Of a stretch of DNA of 64,000 nucleotides, positions 17,508 through 27,552 are shown piece by piece. The position numbers and the translations under genes were made by a program. Position 1 is the stretch's first letter. Each line of letters starts with the position of its first letter. The notes beneath the pieces were generated by a model that saw only the letters and a list, made by a program, of their open reading frames with translations, had not been told where the DNA came from and made no database searches. The DNA is from Candidatus Heimdallarchaeota archaeon (lineage in GTDB: Archaea > Asgardarchaeota > Heimdallarchaeia > Heimdallarchaeales > Heimdallarchaeaceae): positions 1-64,000 of the forward strand of contig DAOVER010000016.1 of assembly GCA_030668875.1 (NCBI GenBank). Reading direction: 5' to 3'.

Positions 17508-17719
17508 GGTTAATTCTCCATTAAATTAAATATCTAGAACTTAATCAAGTTTATGTCTGAACCAATCACTTCTTGAGCTTGTTCAAATATACTGTTAACC
17601 TCTAATATTATATGTTTTCTCTACAGTCTTGATTTTTTTTTACCAATTATTATTGCAATGAAAACAATTATGATATGACACATAACTCAATAAAAACAGA
17701 TATTTAAGACTTATTTTTG

Positions 17720-17744
17720 AAACAACATATTTAAATAGTTGTTT
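17720..17744 (+). promoter_or_regulatory. TATA box inside an inverted repeat, probable TetR operator
   Basis: AAACAAC (17720-17726) and GTTGTTT (17738-17744) are perfect inverted arms around an 11-bp core containing ATTTAAATA. The box is about 40 nt before ATG 17773, a normal archaeal promoter distance, so repressor binding would mask TBP access. This also argues for the 17773 start over TTG 17743. Confidence 0.6.
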
Positions 17745-17772
17745 GAAACATGTGTTTATATCCTCAAACGTG

Positions 17773-19203
17773 ATGGTAATGATAAATGTAAAAAACAAAA
17801 TTAATGGTGCTTTTTTAAATATTGCAACTAGATTTGCAATAAGGAATCCAGAGAAAAATATTCCAAAGATGGTTAATGTCTTTGCACGATTTGCAGCAAA
17901 TTCTGATCAAAAGCAGGCGATCCAATCTATTCAAAATGAAGACAAACCAATGAATAAGTTTCTTATAGATTCCTTTAAAAATATAAATCCAAAGACTGTG
18001 AAACTATTTGTACGTAATCTAGGGGTAAACACATTTATGACTGGAGTAGAAACTTCCCGCAAAGTGATGAGAGAACACCAGTGCAATGTTCCTCTAGCTA
18101 TTCTGATGGATCCAACATCCTCCTGTAATCTGAACTGTACAGGGTGTTGGGCTGCAGATTATGAGAAAACAGATAATTTAAGTTTTGATTTAATGGATAG
18201 GATCATACAAGAAGGAAAAGAACTAGGGATTTATTGGTACCTATATTCAGGTGGAGAACCAACAATCAGAAAGAATGATTTATTAAAATTGGCGAAAAAA
18301 CATCAAGACTGCTTCTTCTTGGCATTTACAAATGCAACTCTGGTAGATGAAGAATTCGCTAAAGCTTTAGCTAATGTTGGAAATTTCACTTTAGCAATAA
18401 GTGTGGAGGGTTTTGAAGAAGAAACGGATTTTCGTCGAGGTAAGGGTACTTATCAAAAGGTAATAAACGCCATGACCCTGCTTAAGAAACATCAAGTCAT
18501 GTTTGGATTTTCTTCTTGTTACCATAATAAGAATGTGGACATTATGGGATCAGAGAAATTTATCGATTATATGATTGAGATGGGAGCAAGTTATGGATGG
18601 CTTTTTACATATATACCAATTGGAAAAGATGCTAAAACTGAACTAATGAGTACTCCAGAACAAAGAGAATTTATGTTTAATCAAGTTCGAAAATTCAGAG
18701 AAACAAAACCTGTTTTCTTAATTGATTTTTGGAATGATGGAGACTATGCGAGAGGGTGTATCGCTGGCGGAAGAAGTTATCTTCATATTAATGCAAATGG
18801 AGATGTTGAACCATGTGCCTTTATCCATTATTCAAATGTTAATATCAAAGATGTAAGCTTATTGGAATCTTTGAAATCGCCATTGTTCAAGCAGTTTAAC
18901 ATACATCAACCATTCAATAAAAACTATTTACGCGTATGTCCACTTCTTGATGTTCCTGATAAATTGAAAGAAATGGTGCATGAATCAAATGCTCGATCTA
19001 CACATATGATTGATGTAGAATCTGTTGATAATCTTACTGACAAATGTCAAAAAGCAGCTAAGAATTGGGCACCAGTAGCTAATAGAATTCGATGTGAATC
19101 TAACAAGTTATCAAATTTTGTAAATTCGAAACCACCTCGATACTGGGATAAAAATTGGGATGGTACTGAGGAAGTTTGGGAGGATTCCAATAAAGATCAT
19201 TAA
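17773..19203 (+). CDS. Radical SAM protein with C-terminal Cys-rich (SPASM-like) region
   Basis: The protein has about 476 residues. After a ~110-residue helical N-terminus comes CNLNCTGCW (Cys118, 122, 125), the CxxxCxxC site for the SAM-cleaving cluster, then YSGGEP. Later Cys residues (GCIAGGRSYLHINANGDVEPC, VCPLLD, DKCQ) could bind an extra cluster. The N-terminal extension and 'GCWA' variant resemble a subgroup often found beside TetR genes in Firmicutes and archaea. The product is unknown. It is followed by a 28-codon ORF and a PAP2 membrane gene. TTG 17743 is a possible earlier start but overlaps the promoter element. Confidence 0.85.
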   Translation: MVMINVKNKINGAFLNIATRFAIRNPEKNIPKMVNVFARFAANSDQKQAIQSIQNEDKPMNKFLIDSFKNINPKTVKLFVRNLGVNTFMTGVETSRKVMREHQCNVPLAILMDPTSSCNLNCTGCWAADYEKTDNLSFDLMDRIIQEGKELGIYWYLYSGGEPTIRKNDLLKLAKKHQDCFFLAFTNATLVDEEFAKALANVGNFTLAISVEGFEEETDFRRGKGTYQKVINAMTLLKKHQVMFGFSSCYHNKNVDIMGSEKFIDYMIEMGASYGWLFTYIPIGKDAKTELMSTPEQREFMFNQVRKFRETKPVFLIDFWNDGDYARGCIAGGRSYLHINANGDVEPCAFIHYSNVNIKDVSLLESLKSPLFKQFNIHQPFNKNYLRVCPLLDVPDKLKEMVHESNARSTHMIDVESVDNLTDKCQKAAKNWAPVANRIRCESNKLSNFVNSKPPRYWDKNWDGTEEVWEDSNKDH

Positions 19204-19218
19204 ATATGAGGAATACTA

Positions 19219-19305
19219 ATGTTAGACAGATTAAAAGCAAAAACAAAGCAAGTTATAGAATCTTTAAAATCAAGAATTAAGAGAGAGAAAAAAAGCAATC
19301 AGTAG
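19219..19305 (+). CDS. 28-residue basic small protein
   Basis: The ORF encodes MLDRLKAKTKQVIESLKSRI and eight more, mainly basic, residues. It has an ATG with GAGGA seven nt upstream and starts 15 nt after the radical SAM stop. It is strongly helical and amphipathic with 11 Lys/Arg. No Cys, so it is not an obvious radical SAM substrate of the thioether type. It could be a small membrane-associated or regulatory peptide. Ribosome site and operon position support it; it is too short to be certain. Confidence 0.5.
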   Translation: MLDRLKAKTKQVIESLKSRIKREKKSNQ

Positions 19306-19344
19306 CAAAAGTTGGATATTAGTGAATTACTGATAGTTCTTTCA

Positions 19345-19354
19345 TTTTTTTTTT
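19345..19354 (+). terminator. T10 tract between small ORF and PAP2 gene
   Basis: A run of ten T follows the 28-codon ORF and precedes an AT box and the PAP2 gene. It could end part of the transcripts or form the upstream edge of a separate PAP2 promoter. Confidence 0.35.
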
Positions 19355-19382
19355 ATTAAATTAACATTAAGAAGTGGTCGTA

Positions 19383-20426
19383 ATGGAACCTGAAACAGTT
19401 GGAAGAAATAAACCTATAGACAAGACAACAACTATCGTAAAAATATCGTTATTAGAGAAGATAATTCAAGAGTTTAGAGATGGGTATTTTCACATTTTTT
19501 TCGCTATTTCTTATCTACTTTTTGCTATTGTTTTACTAGTTATTAATGGGGACGGATTTTTGGGTTTTTCCTTATTATCAGGAATTGTTTTTATTTCAAT
19601 TGTGGTTCTTTCTGCTGTTATTTATTTGTTAAAACCCAATAACTCTAAATCCCCTATTACCTTATTAATTAATAGTCTTCCTTTTTTCATAATTTGGTGT
19701 ACCTATGAGTTAATGGCAAATGTAAAAGAGCACTTAATCTATCCACGCGTTTATACAGAAGTCTTCTATAACTTAGAGATGAAACTATTTGGGTGGATTT
19801 TTGGCGGGATGACTCCTAACCACTGTTTCCATATGACCTTCAATTCTGTTTATACAGATATTATATTTGGGGGCGTTTATTTGTTACATGCTTTGATTCC
19901 AATGGTTTTTGGGTTATACTTATATATAAGAAATGATCGGGAAAATCTCAAATTCCTTGCAATAACTTTCTACACTGCGACATTACTCTCTTTTATACTT
20001 TTTATGATTTTTCCTTCAGCAGCTCCTTGGTATATTGATCAATATGGTTTTACTCAACCTGATATTGCAGTAGATTATACACAAGATATAACAGCTGGTT
20101 TAGGAAGAATCGACGAGATTATAGGAGTGAATCTTTTTTCGTGGTATTATGGAACATTTGAACAAAACTCTTTTGCAGCATTCCCAAGTGTTCATGCTGT
20201 TTACGCATTATCAGCAACCCTTTGTATTCGTCAAAAATGGAAAAAATCACTATATTTAACGATTCCTTATTGTCTAGCCATATTTCTAGGAGCTATCTAT
20301 TTCAATCACCATTTTATTGTCGATATTTTATGTGGTATTATGATATCAACGCTTAGTCATATTGTAGCATTATGTTTAAAAAAGAACATTAGTATATTCC
20401 CTAAGCTGAAATTTCTCAAGTCATAG
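19383..20426 (+). CDS. PAP2-superfamily membrane phosphatase/phosphotransferase
   Basis: The protein has about 347 residues with eight or so hydrophobic helices. PAP2 motifs are visible: FPSVHAVYA (SxxH) and FNHHFIVDILCG (HxxxxD), with FPSAAPWY before them, as in inositol-phosphoceramide synthase-like members. Such enzymes move or remove phosphate head groups of membrane lipids. The upstream radical SAM gene and the TetR-patatin pair suggest a shared lipid theme. ATG 19383 is preferred; GTG 19374 is possible. Confidence 0.8.
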   Translation: MEPETVGRNKPIDKTTTIVKISLLEKIIQEFRDGYFHIFFAISYLLFAIVLLVINGDGFLGFSLLSGIVFISIVVLSAVIYLLKPNNSKSPITLLINSLPFFIIWCTYELMANVKEHLIYPRVYTEVFYNLEMKLFGWIFGGMTPNHCFHMTFNSVYTDIIFGGVYLLHALIPMVFGLYLYIRNDRENLKFLAITFYTATLLSFILFMIFPSAAPWYIDQYGFTQPDIAVDYTQDITAGLGRIDEIIGVNLFSWYYGTFEQNSFAAFPSVHAVYALSATLCIRQKWKKSLYLTIPYCLAIFLGAIYFNHHFIVDILCGIMISTLSHIVALCLKKNISIFPKLKFLKS

Positions 20427-20612
20427 ATGCTAATATAAAATATGATTATCCTTCGATAAGATATAGCAAGACTCTCATTTGAACAATACACTTTGTTAAA
20501 TTTCTGATAAAATACATTGATTATATATCATTAAAATTTTTAGTTGACCAACCTTATTTAACCGAATCGTTTAAACTAAAAAATGGAAAAAAATACTTAC
20601 ATATCTGTAAAT

Positions 20613-20628
20613 ATATTTCCAGAAATAT
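20613..20628. promoter_or_regulatory. Inverted repeat before the wHTH-methyltransferase gene
   Basis: ATATTTC-CA-GAAATAT is a perfect 7-2-7 inverted repeat ending 37 nt before the ATG at 20666. A wider pair ATTTCC/GGAAAT (20615-20634) overlaps it, and TTAC-N6-GTAA lies at 20597-20610. Probably an operator for the wHTH protein that follows. Confidence 0.5.
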
Positions 20629-20665
20629 GGAAATGTTTTTATAACTGCTAAAACTTTTCTACTCA

Positions 20666-21529
20666 ATGAAACCTTCTCTTAATTGGAAAGAATTAGAGAT
20701 ACTTAAGATTGTTAATTTGAAGAAGGAAAAGTATAAAACTGCAATAATTAAAGAATTACAGACTATTTTTCCTTTTTTAAAAGATAAACCCTCTAGTTCT
20801 TTCTATCTAATGTTCGACAGATTAAAAAAAGAAGGGCTGATATCAATTGATAAACATGAAGGTGCAGGTCATAAAGCTTTTGTGAATGTTACAGACGAAG
20901 GTCGCATGGTTATAACAGAATCAATGAAAACAGCTTTTGATTATTTTATTCCAACAATAGTTGACAGGTTCATTATTGAAATCGGGATGATTATTGAAGA
21001 AAACTTTAAGAATTTTGATAAGGGAAATCTAGCCATTGTAGCACCAGATATGATCTTATCTAATCCAAGCCTTCAACGACTATTCACCCAAAAGATTCTT
21101 GAGAGTGATATTAGACCATTTAACCTTCAGATGTCTTTTTCCAGTTATAGCAGCTTGGAGGGATATGAAACCATAAAAACTACATACGACGAAATACCTC
21201 TCAAAGATGATTTTTTCTCACTCATAATCTCTTTCTTTTCTCTTGGCTTTCATGAACCAAAATATTACCAAAAACTGCTCAGAGAATATCAACGAGTGCT
21301 TAAGAAGAAGGGTCGGATTATGTTAGTTGAAGCAAGATACTTTTATAGTATACTTGAACAAAGCATGATTTCATTTATTGGGGATTTGAACCCCATAAAA
21401 AAGGATTTGAACATAGATTCAAATCAATTTCGACGAGAGGATTTTCAAGAATTAATGCAAGATATATTTCCTAAATCGAGTTTTGTAGGCGATTTTGCTG
21501 AGATTCTTGTTTGCATAGGGGAAAAATGA
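20666..21529 (+). CDS. Winged-helix regulator fused to a methyltransferase-like domain
   Basis: The protein has 287 residues. Residues 1-95 are a PadR/MarR-like winged helix (SSSFYLMFDRLKKEGLISID, then a wing ending NVTDEGR). Residues ~115-285 follow a class I methyltransferase pattern: a strand-rich core, YDEIPLKDDFFSLIISFFSLGF and REYQRVLKKKGRIMLVEA. The glycine-rich SAM loop is not obvious, so the domain may only sense SAM or a related ligand. It sits 9 nt before a large MMPL transporter gene, so it probably controls that pump. Confidence 0.7.
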   Translation: MKPSLNWKELEILKIVNLKKEKYKTAIIKELQTIFPFLKDKPSSSFYLMFDRLKKEGLISIDKHEGAGHKAFVNVTDEGRMVITESMKTAFDYFIPTIVDRFIIEIGMIIEENFKNFDKGNLAIVAPDMILSNPSLQRLFTQKILESDIRPFNLQMSFSSYSSLEGYETIKTTYDEIPLKDDFFSLIISFFSLGFHEPKYYQKLLREYQRVLKKKGRIMLVEARYFYSILEQSMISFIGDLNPIKKDLNIDSNQFRREDFQELMQDIFPKSSFVGDFAEILVCIGEK

Positions 21530-21538
21530 GGTGAAATT

Positions 21539-24500
21539 TTGAAAAATAACAACAACAAAAAGAATGGTAAATCTGTATTCGCAAAAATCGCGGAAATTAC
21601 AGAAAAATATCGATGGTTTATCCTAATTACTTGGATAGTACTTGCATCAGTAGCAGCACCTTGGGCTATAAATATAGGTGATAAACTTGAAACTGACGAA
21701 ACAGCGTTTCTTGGTGAAACACCAGCAGGTGTAGGATTGGATATCTTAGCGGATAAATTTCCTGAATTTAGCAGTAGCTTTGTAGCAGTGATTGATGGGT
21801 TAGAAGAATCAGACTTAACATCACAGAACTTTACGAATTTTGTGAAGAGTTTAGAAAGCACTTTTGAAGATGAATCAGCCTATCCTTATATTGATTCAAT
21901 TCTATCAATTTATTCGGTACTAGAGGATTTACAGACATTTTACAATGTTACTTTAGATGAGGTACAGACTTTTCTAAATGTTACATTTACTGAACAAATT
22001 CCTTTGATGTATGATTATATCAGCTTAGCAAATGAAACAACAAAAGGATTGATAGATTTATTAGAACAAGTTCCTCTTTACTACTTATTTGCTTGGTCTG
22101 ATTTCTCTAAATTCATTTATTATACAAATAATCAAACAAATGCATATTCAAACGGTTTTTTCAATTCAACTGAATATGTACTTATGAATAATTGGACTAT
22201 GTTTGATAATACTACTTTAGATATGTATCTTATGTCAACTCTTCCATTAGCTCCTGTTATTCCAGCGATGCTAGCAGATCCATATTTGGCAGATAACATG
22301 ACTTCAGTTTTAGCATTTCAAGTTGTGAATGCTTCAATGTCAGCAATGTATAATGAATCAGAATACGGAATTCCTTACTTAAACTCGCTAAGTTATAATT
22401 ATCTCTTGCTTTTGAATGCAACGTTTGATACTATCCGTTTATCAAGTTTCCTTCCACAAAATGCTTTCTTTGATGATTATTATGCAACTTCTGATCCGAT
22501 TTTGACTGATTTTCAACAAGGAATGCTTTCACAACTAAACGTGATAGGTAATCTTTCTACATTAAAACCAAGTATGAAGACTCAATCAGGACAGCTATTA
22601 GTTGATTTGCTACCTCCAGGTTCTGAAGAGCAATCACTTCTCCAAATGGCATATATGTTAAGAGAAGAAAATTATGAAACAAGCATTATTTATAAACAGA
22701 CATTAATCAGTTCAATAACTCAAGCTGTAAATGCTTCATTTTCAACGTTGCTAGAAAATTTCACAATAAGTGGTTTTGATTTTGATCCAGAGATGTTCTT
22801 CAAAGATTTTGATGTAGAAGGAATGGTAACTTCGCTTTATGAAACACCATTATTTATGCTAGATATTGTTACTACAATGATGATACAGCAATTTTCACTT
22901 CTCGTTAATCAGAAAATAGCTCAGATCATGCCTTATCCTACCATAGTAACTGATTTACCTGCAGATATTTACTACAGTTTAATAAGTTCAGATAATTCAA
23001 CTATGGTTATTGCTATATTTCTGTCAGACGTGGATGAATCAACAGATTTGGGAATCTACACACCAGATATTAGAGCAAAAATAGCTGAAATAAAAAGTGA
23101 TACAGATGTAACTATCGACATACATCTGACTGGGACGCTTGCATTATTGTATGATTTAGAATATGTAATGGCTTCTGATTTTGAAAATACTGATATAACG
23201 TCTATACTTTTCGTTTTAGGAGTGCTAGTTATTGTGTTCTTGTCACCATTTACACCTTTCGTTCCTTTAATAGCAATTGGTATGGGTTTAATGATTGTTA
23301 ATGCATTGTTCATGTTAATGTCGAACGTTATTATGATGTCTTCGTATACCGTAATCATTACGTCTATAGTAATGATGGGAGCAGGTGTAGATTATTGCAT
23401 TTTCATGATTTTTCGTTATAAAGAACAACGAAGAAAAGGTGATACAAAAGAAAAATCAATTGTAGAAACAACAAAGAAAATTGGCGAATCAGTAATTACA
23501 TCTGGTATAACAGTTATGATTGGTTTCGGAGCTTTATTATTCTCTAAGTTTTCCTTGCTGAGATTAATGGGATTAGGTCCACTATTGGGTATAGCTATTT
23601 CTTTACTTATAGCACTAACTTTGATTCCTGTTATTTTACATCTGCTTGGAGACAAGATTTATTGGCCAAGAATGGGGAGAAATGGTAAGAAAGAGAAGAA
23701 GGAGAAGAAGGAGAAAAAAGATGTTGATGAAAGTAAACCAGAAAAAAGCAATCCTTTGTTAGAGAAAGTGACACACTTTACTCTGAAGCATCCTCTAGTT
23801 GTTATTGGTCTTTTCTTACTCATTTCCAGTCCATTAGTGTATTTTGGTGTGACTGGTGAGCAGAGCTATGATATAACTTCAACACTTCCTAGTTCAATGG
23901 ATAGTATAGCTGGATCAAACATACTAGCAAATGAATTTGTTGTAAGTGAATTGCAACCAATTCAAGTACTCTTGATATGGAATGAATCCTTAACTCTTAA
24001 TGAATCAACAGGTCTTCCTGAAGAAGCAAAGTTAATTGCGCTAGAAAGCCTTATATCTCATATTGTAACGAACTATGACAATGTTTCTAACATTCATACA
24101 ATAACGCGTCCTAATGGTGAATATATCCCACCAGAGATGATAGATACTATCCACTTAGAACAAATGCAACGATACATTTCGGATGATAATACCACAATAA
24201 TGTTGATGATATATCTGGAACTTGACCCATTTGGAAAAGAAGCTTTAGATGTAGCACAAGACCTGATCACAAATCTAGGTACAGCAGTTTCAGAAGAACT
24301 GGCTTTTCAGGATACAGTAATTTTCATTACTGGGATGACCGCACTTTACTCAGAACTTAACAATATGATGGTTGTAGATACTCCAATAATAATAACATTT
24401 ACAGTTGTAGGTATTTTCCTCGTATTATTATTTCTACTCGGTTCAGTTTTCACACCTATTAGGTTAGAATTAACTATACTATTATCGGTTTTCATCAGTT

Positions 24501-24946
24501 TAGGTGCAACAAATTTGGTTTTCTATCATGGTTTAGGACAACCTATAGTCTGGTTTCTACCTGTATTGTTGTTTGTAACAATGTTTGGTCTTGGAATGGA
24601 TTTTGATATTCTTCTTGTTTCTCGAATCAAAGAAGAGATAGAGAAAGGAGCTACTGACAAGGAAGCAACATTCAAAGCTGTAAAAAGTACTTCAAAAATG
24701 ATTCTAAGCGCTGGATTTATTATGTCTGCATCATTCTTCTCATTGATGTTGTCACAGTTATGGCCGTTAAAAATCATAGGATTTGCTATAGGATTCGCAG
24801 TAATTTTGGATGCTACAGTTGTTCGACTGTTTCTTGTACCTGCTCTAATGATGGTGCTTAAGAAACTAAATTGGTGGCCATATTGGAGAATATCAAAGGA
24901 AACAGTTATGAAAAATTACGCAAAGAACAATAATAAAAAAGACTAA
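21539..24946 (+). CDS. MMPL/RND-superfamily transporter
   Basis: The protein has 1135 residues in two repeats. Each repeat has one N-terminal helix (about 30-48 and 755-775), a large outer domain, then five to six helices (about 555-715 and 955-1115). VMMGAGVDYCIFMIFRYKEQRRKG and TMFGLGMDFDILLVSRIKEEIEKG are the paired RND helix-4 motifs with the proton-relay Asp. A Lys/Glu linker joins the halves. The outer domains are rich in N-x-S/T sites, fitting archaeal N-glycosylation. It probably exports lipids or hydrophobic compounds. Start TTG 21539 follows GAGGTGAAA. Confidence 0.9.
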   Translation: MKNNNNKKNGKSVFAKIAEITEKYRWFILITWIVLASVAAPWAINIGDKLETDETAFLGETPAGVGLDILADKFPEFSSSFVAVIDGLEESDLTSQNFTNFVKSLESTFEDESAYPYIDSILSIYSVLEDLQTFYNVTLDEVQTFLNVTFTEQIPLMYDYISLANETTKGLIDLLEQVPLYYLFAWSDFSKFIYYTNNQTNAYSNGFFNSTEYVLMNNWTMFDNTTLDMYLMSTLPLAPVIPAMLADPYLADNMTSVLAFQVVNASMSAMYNESEYGIPYLNSLSYNYLLLLNATFDTIRLSSFLPQNAFFDDYYATSDPILTDFQQGMLSQLNVIGNLSTLKPSMKTQSGQLLVDLLPPGSEEQSLLQMAYMLREENYETSIIYKQTLISSITQAVNASFSTLLENFTISGFDFDPEMFFKDFDVEGMVTSLYETPLFMLDIVTTMMIQQFSLLVNQKIAQIMPYPTIVTDLPADIYYSLISSDNSTMVIAIFLSDVDESTDLGIYTPDIRAKIAEIKSDTDVTIDIHLTGTLALLYDLEYVMASDFENTDITSILFVLGVLVIVFLSPFTPFVPLIAIGMGLMIVNALFMLMSNVIMMSSYTVIITSIVMMGAGVDYCIFMIFRYKEQRRKGDTKEKSIVETTKKIGESVITSGITVMIGFGALLFSKFSLLRLMGLGPLLGIAISLLIALTLIPVILHLLGDKIYWPRMGRNGKKEKKEKKEKKDVDESKPEKSNPLLEKVTHFTLKHPLVVIGLFLLISSPLVYFGVTGEQSYDITSTLPSSMDSIAGSNILANEFVVSELQPIQVLLIWNESLTLNESTGLPEEAKLIALESLISHIVTNYDNVSNIHTITRPNGEYIPPEMIDTIHLEQMQRYISDDNTTIMLMIYLELDPFGKEALDVAQDLITNLGTAVSEELAFQDTVIFITGMTALYSELNNMMVVDTPIIITFTVVGIFLVLLFLLGSVFTPIRLELTILLSVFISLGATNLVFYHGLGQPIVWFLPVLLFVTMFGLGMDFDILLVSRIKEEIEKGATDKEATFKAVKSTSKMILSAGFIMSASFFSLMLSQLWPLKIIGFAIGFAVILDATVVRLFLVPALMMVLKKLNWWPYWRISKETVMKNYAKNNNKKD

Positions 24947-25064
24947 CTTAACGTGTTAGTCTCGTTCCTTTTTTGTAATCAATTTTCTCTTTTGTTATTA
25001 TTCAGTTTCTTAGTATTCACAAAACTAGAAAGTAATAAAAACAGAAGAAGGTAACTCCTTCCTC

Positions 25065-27551
25065 CTAACTTGAGCCAGATTGTCTTAATTCATCAGCTAA
25101 ATTCATTTTCTTTATCTTTCTCATTAACCTAAATGTTGCTAAAAAGAGTGAGAAGAACGATACTAATAGAACTATCGGCCATGTATATCCGGGAATTGTT
25201 GTAGGCATATAGAAGCTATCTCCCATAATATAATTCATTGACCAAGCATAAGTCAAGTATCCTAATGGTATGGTTAGAATTAGACTGATTGTGCTTAGAA
25301 TCGCGTTTTCCCAGAATATCATGTTTCTCAAATACTTCGTTTTAGTACCCATTGCCTTAAATGATAGAAAATCCTGATGTCTATCTACAAAAGCCATATA
25401 CATCGATTGAAAACTAAATATTACCCCAATAAGAATTCCTATCCCCAAGAATAGTACCATAATTCCTATCATAGCTTCCATCATACCAAATACAGACTCT
25501 CGTACTTTTTCTGATTCTATCCACATCGCCACATTAAATCTATCTTCAAATTCTGCTCGAATTGCTTGTAGATCTGCTTCCTCATCTACAGTAAAAATTG
25601 CTCCATTTATCCAATTATCTGGGATTCCAAAAAGATGATTTGCATTATTCTCTTGAAATGATTCATATGTCCATAACACTGCATAATCAATCAGCTCTCC
25701 TACTAATCCTGTAACAGTTACAGAATAATTTCCGAGAATTCCAATTTCAATCTCATCACCTATTTTTATGTCATACTTCCCTGCTATGGTGTTACCAAGT
25801 AATACTGTTTCATTGTCTAAATCAGAATTTTGTTCAAATTCTCCTTTAATTACATTGAAATTTCTTAGAGTAGAGTTTTGTTGATAACATGCTAATTCAG
25901 TCCAACTCAGTAACTCATTATTATGAATGATTTTTGTATAAATGCTAACAAATACTTCATAATGATTAACATCATCTAAAACCTCAGGGTTATTTTCTTC
26001 CATAAAATTTTTGATATTACCAATTGAAACAGGAGTTTCAAAAACAACTTGAACATCATGGATGCTATATTCATCAAAATTATTCGACATCACTATAAAG
26101 ACGTTACTAAACATAGCGAAAGAGTTGACAAGAAAAATCATTGAAGTGATCAAAGCAAGGATAGTTATCAAACTCTTTCTCTTCTTAAGAAATACCTCTC
26201 TTAATGGAACAATCATGTGAATGGATTTGAATAAAGGAATCCATCCAAGCATTCTTTCAGCTACTGATTTACCTGTAGTTTTAATCCTAGTAAACACTAT
26301 GCTCATAGCTTCTTTAGGTGTTAGAGATGTTATTGACAAAGCACTAAAAATGGAACCGAGGAAACATATTGTTAGTGTTACAACTCCTCCATAAACAAAT
26401 TCTAAGGCAGGAATTGTCCAAGCTATCTGGTGAAATCCATAGATACCTATTGTTAATTCGGTCATTCCGAGTGCTAATCCATAAGCTAGAGGAATACCTA
26501 TTATTATACCGAATGCACTTAAAATAAGAGTTATGCTTGAATAGTGTAGTAGAATCTTGCTGTTTTTAGATCCCAATGAAAGAAATAAGCCAATATTCTT
26601 TCTTTGAGCATTAATCATCTTACTTAAAGTATTGAAAATGATAACAGTGCAGATTATCAGGCCAATTATACCAAAAATTGTTCCCATCTTGTCAACAGCT
26701 CCTACATCACCTTCAAACATCTTATACTCTGCAGTCTCATCAAAAAGCACAAACCTCAAGGTGTTTGGTGAGATACCAGTTGCTATTAAGTAAGAGGAAA
26801 TCCTATCTGCAGCAGATAGAATCATCTCTCTATTAAACCGTTCATCAACTGTAAATAACAATTGACTGACCATATTTTGTCCTTCATACAGAAAATTCTG
26901 TGCTGTTTGAAGATTAATCCAGATAATTGCCATATTACCAAAAAGCGGTAAATTCATTTCTTCATCAACTATGTAAGAGTAGTAGGAATCCTGAGCAATA
27001 CCCTTTATCGTAAAGTTGGTTGTTACTTCTGGAAATGTAATTGAAATCTCATCGTTCAGGCTTACATTTTGTCCAAGAAGTCCAAATGTCCTACCGGCAA
27101 AATGAGTTTCAACTAAACAACTTGTATTTGAATCTAAAATGGTTGATTCATCACTAATTTCTGATGATTTTTCTTCGATTACCAGTTGATTTAGCTGATT
27201 CGGGAAATTGACACCGATAACAGCTGCAGGAAACTTTTCTCCCTTAAATTCTATTTCTGTCATGAAGTAAATCCTACTTTCTATGCGATCTACAGAAATT
27301 TCATCTAGAAAACTCGAATTTGTTGTAAGTGTAGAAATATTGTTGTTTCCTACTGGTTCAGAAAAAGAGAATATTCCATCTGCTACGTTATAATAGTCTT
27401 GATTGAGTTCATAGGAATTAAATAGAACGGGCTCTCCGGCTCTTAAACCTGATAACAAAGCAATAGATATAGCAATAACTAAAACTATTGATATTGAACG
27501 GAATTTGTTCCTCCAAATATCACGAAATAGTTTTTTGGTTAGGATCTTCAT
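25065..27551 (-). CDS. MacB/FtsX-like ABC transporter permease
   Basis: The protein has 828 residues. An N-terminal helix (about 16-34) is followed by an outer MacB-type domain, a first FtsX block of three helices (about 285-405), a further helix at ~460, a second outer domain, and a second FtsX block near the C-terminus (about 705-815). It starts one base after the ATPase gene stop. MacB-like systems use mechanical coupling across the membrane to release lipoproteins or export peptides, or to signal. No periplasmic adaptor gene is seen, as expected in an archaeon. Confidence 0.88.
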   Translation of the reverse strand: MKILTKKLFRDIWRNKFRSISIVLVIAISIALLSGLRAGEPVLFNSYELNQDYYNVADGIFSFSEPVGNNNISTLTTNSSFLDEISVDRIESRIYFMTEIEFKGEKFPAAVIGVNFPNQLNQLVIEEKSSEISDESTILDSNTSCLVETHFAGRTFGLLGQNVSLNDEISITFPEVTTNFTIKGIAQDSYYSYIVDEEMNLPLFGNMAIIWINLQTAQNFLYEGQNMVSQLLFTVDERFNREMILSAADRISSYLIATGISPNTLRFVLFDETAEYKMFEGDVGAVDKMGTIFGIIGLIICTVIIFNTLSKMINAQRKNIGLFLSLGSKNSKILLHYSSITLILSAFGIIIGIPLAYGLALGMTELTIGIYGFHQIAWTIPALEFVYGGVVTLTICFLGSIFSALSITSLTPKEAMSIVFTRIKTTGKSVAERMLGWIPLFKSIHMIVPLREVFLKKRKSLITILALITSMIFLVNSFAMFSNVFIVMSNNFDEYSIHDVQVVFETPVSIGNIKNFMEENNPEVLDDVNHYEVFVSIYTKIIHNNELLSWTELACYQQNSTLRNFNVIKGEFEQNSDLDNETVLLGNTIAGKYDIKIGDEIEIGILGNYSVTVTGLVGELIDYAVLWTYESFQENNANHLFGIPDNWINGAIFTVDEEADLQAIRAEFEDRFNVAMWIESEKVRESVFGMMEAMIGIMVLFLGIGILIGVIFSFQSMYMAFVDRHQDFLSFKAMGTKTKYLRNMIFWENAILSTISLILTIPLGYLTYAWSMNYIMGDSFYMPTTIPGYTWPIVLLVSFFSLFLATFRLMRKIKKMNLADELRQSGSS

Positions 27552-27552
27552 A

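Noticed and set aside
23056-24777. Antisense open frames within the MMPL gene
   Set aside because: Shadow frames of a strongly supported long gene; no start signals.
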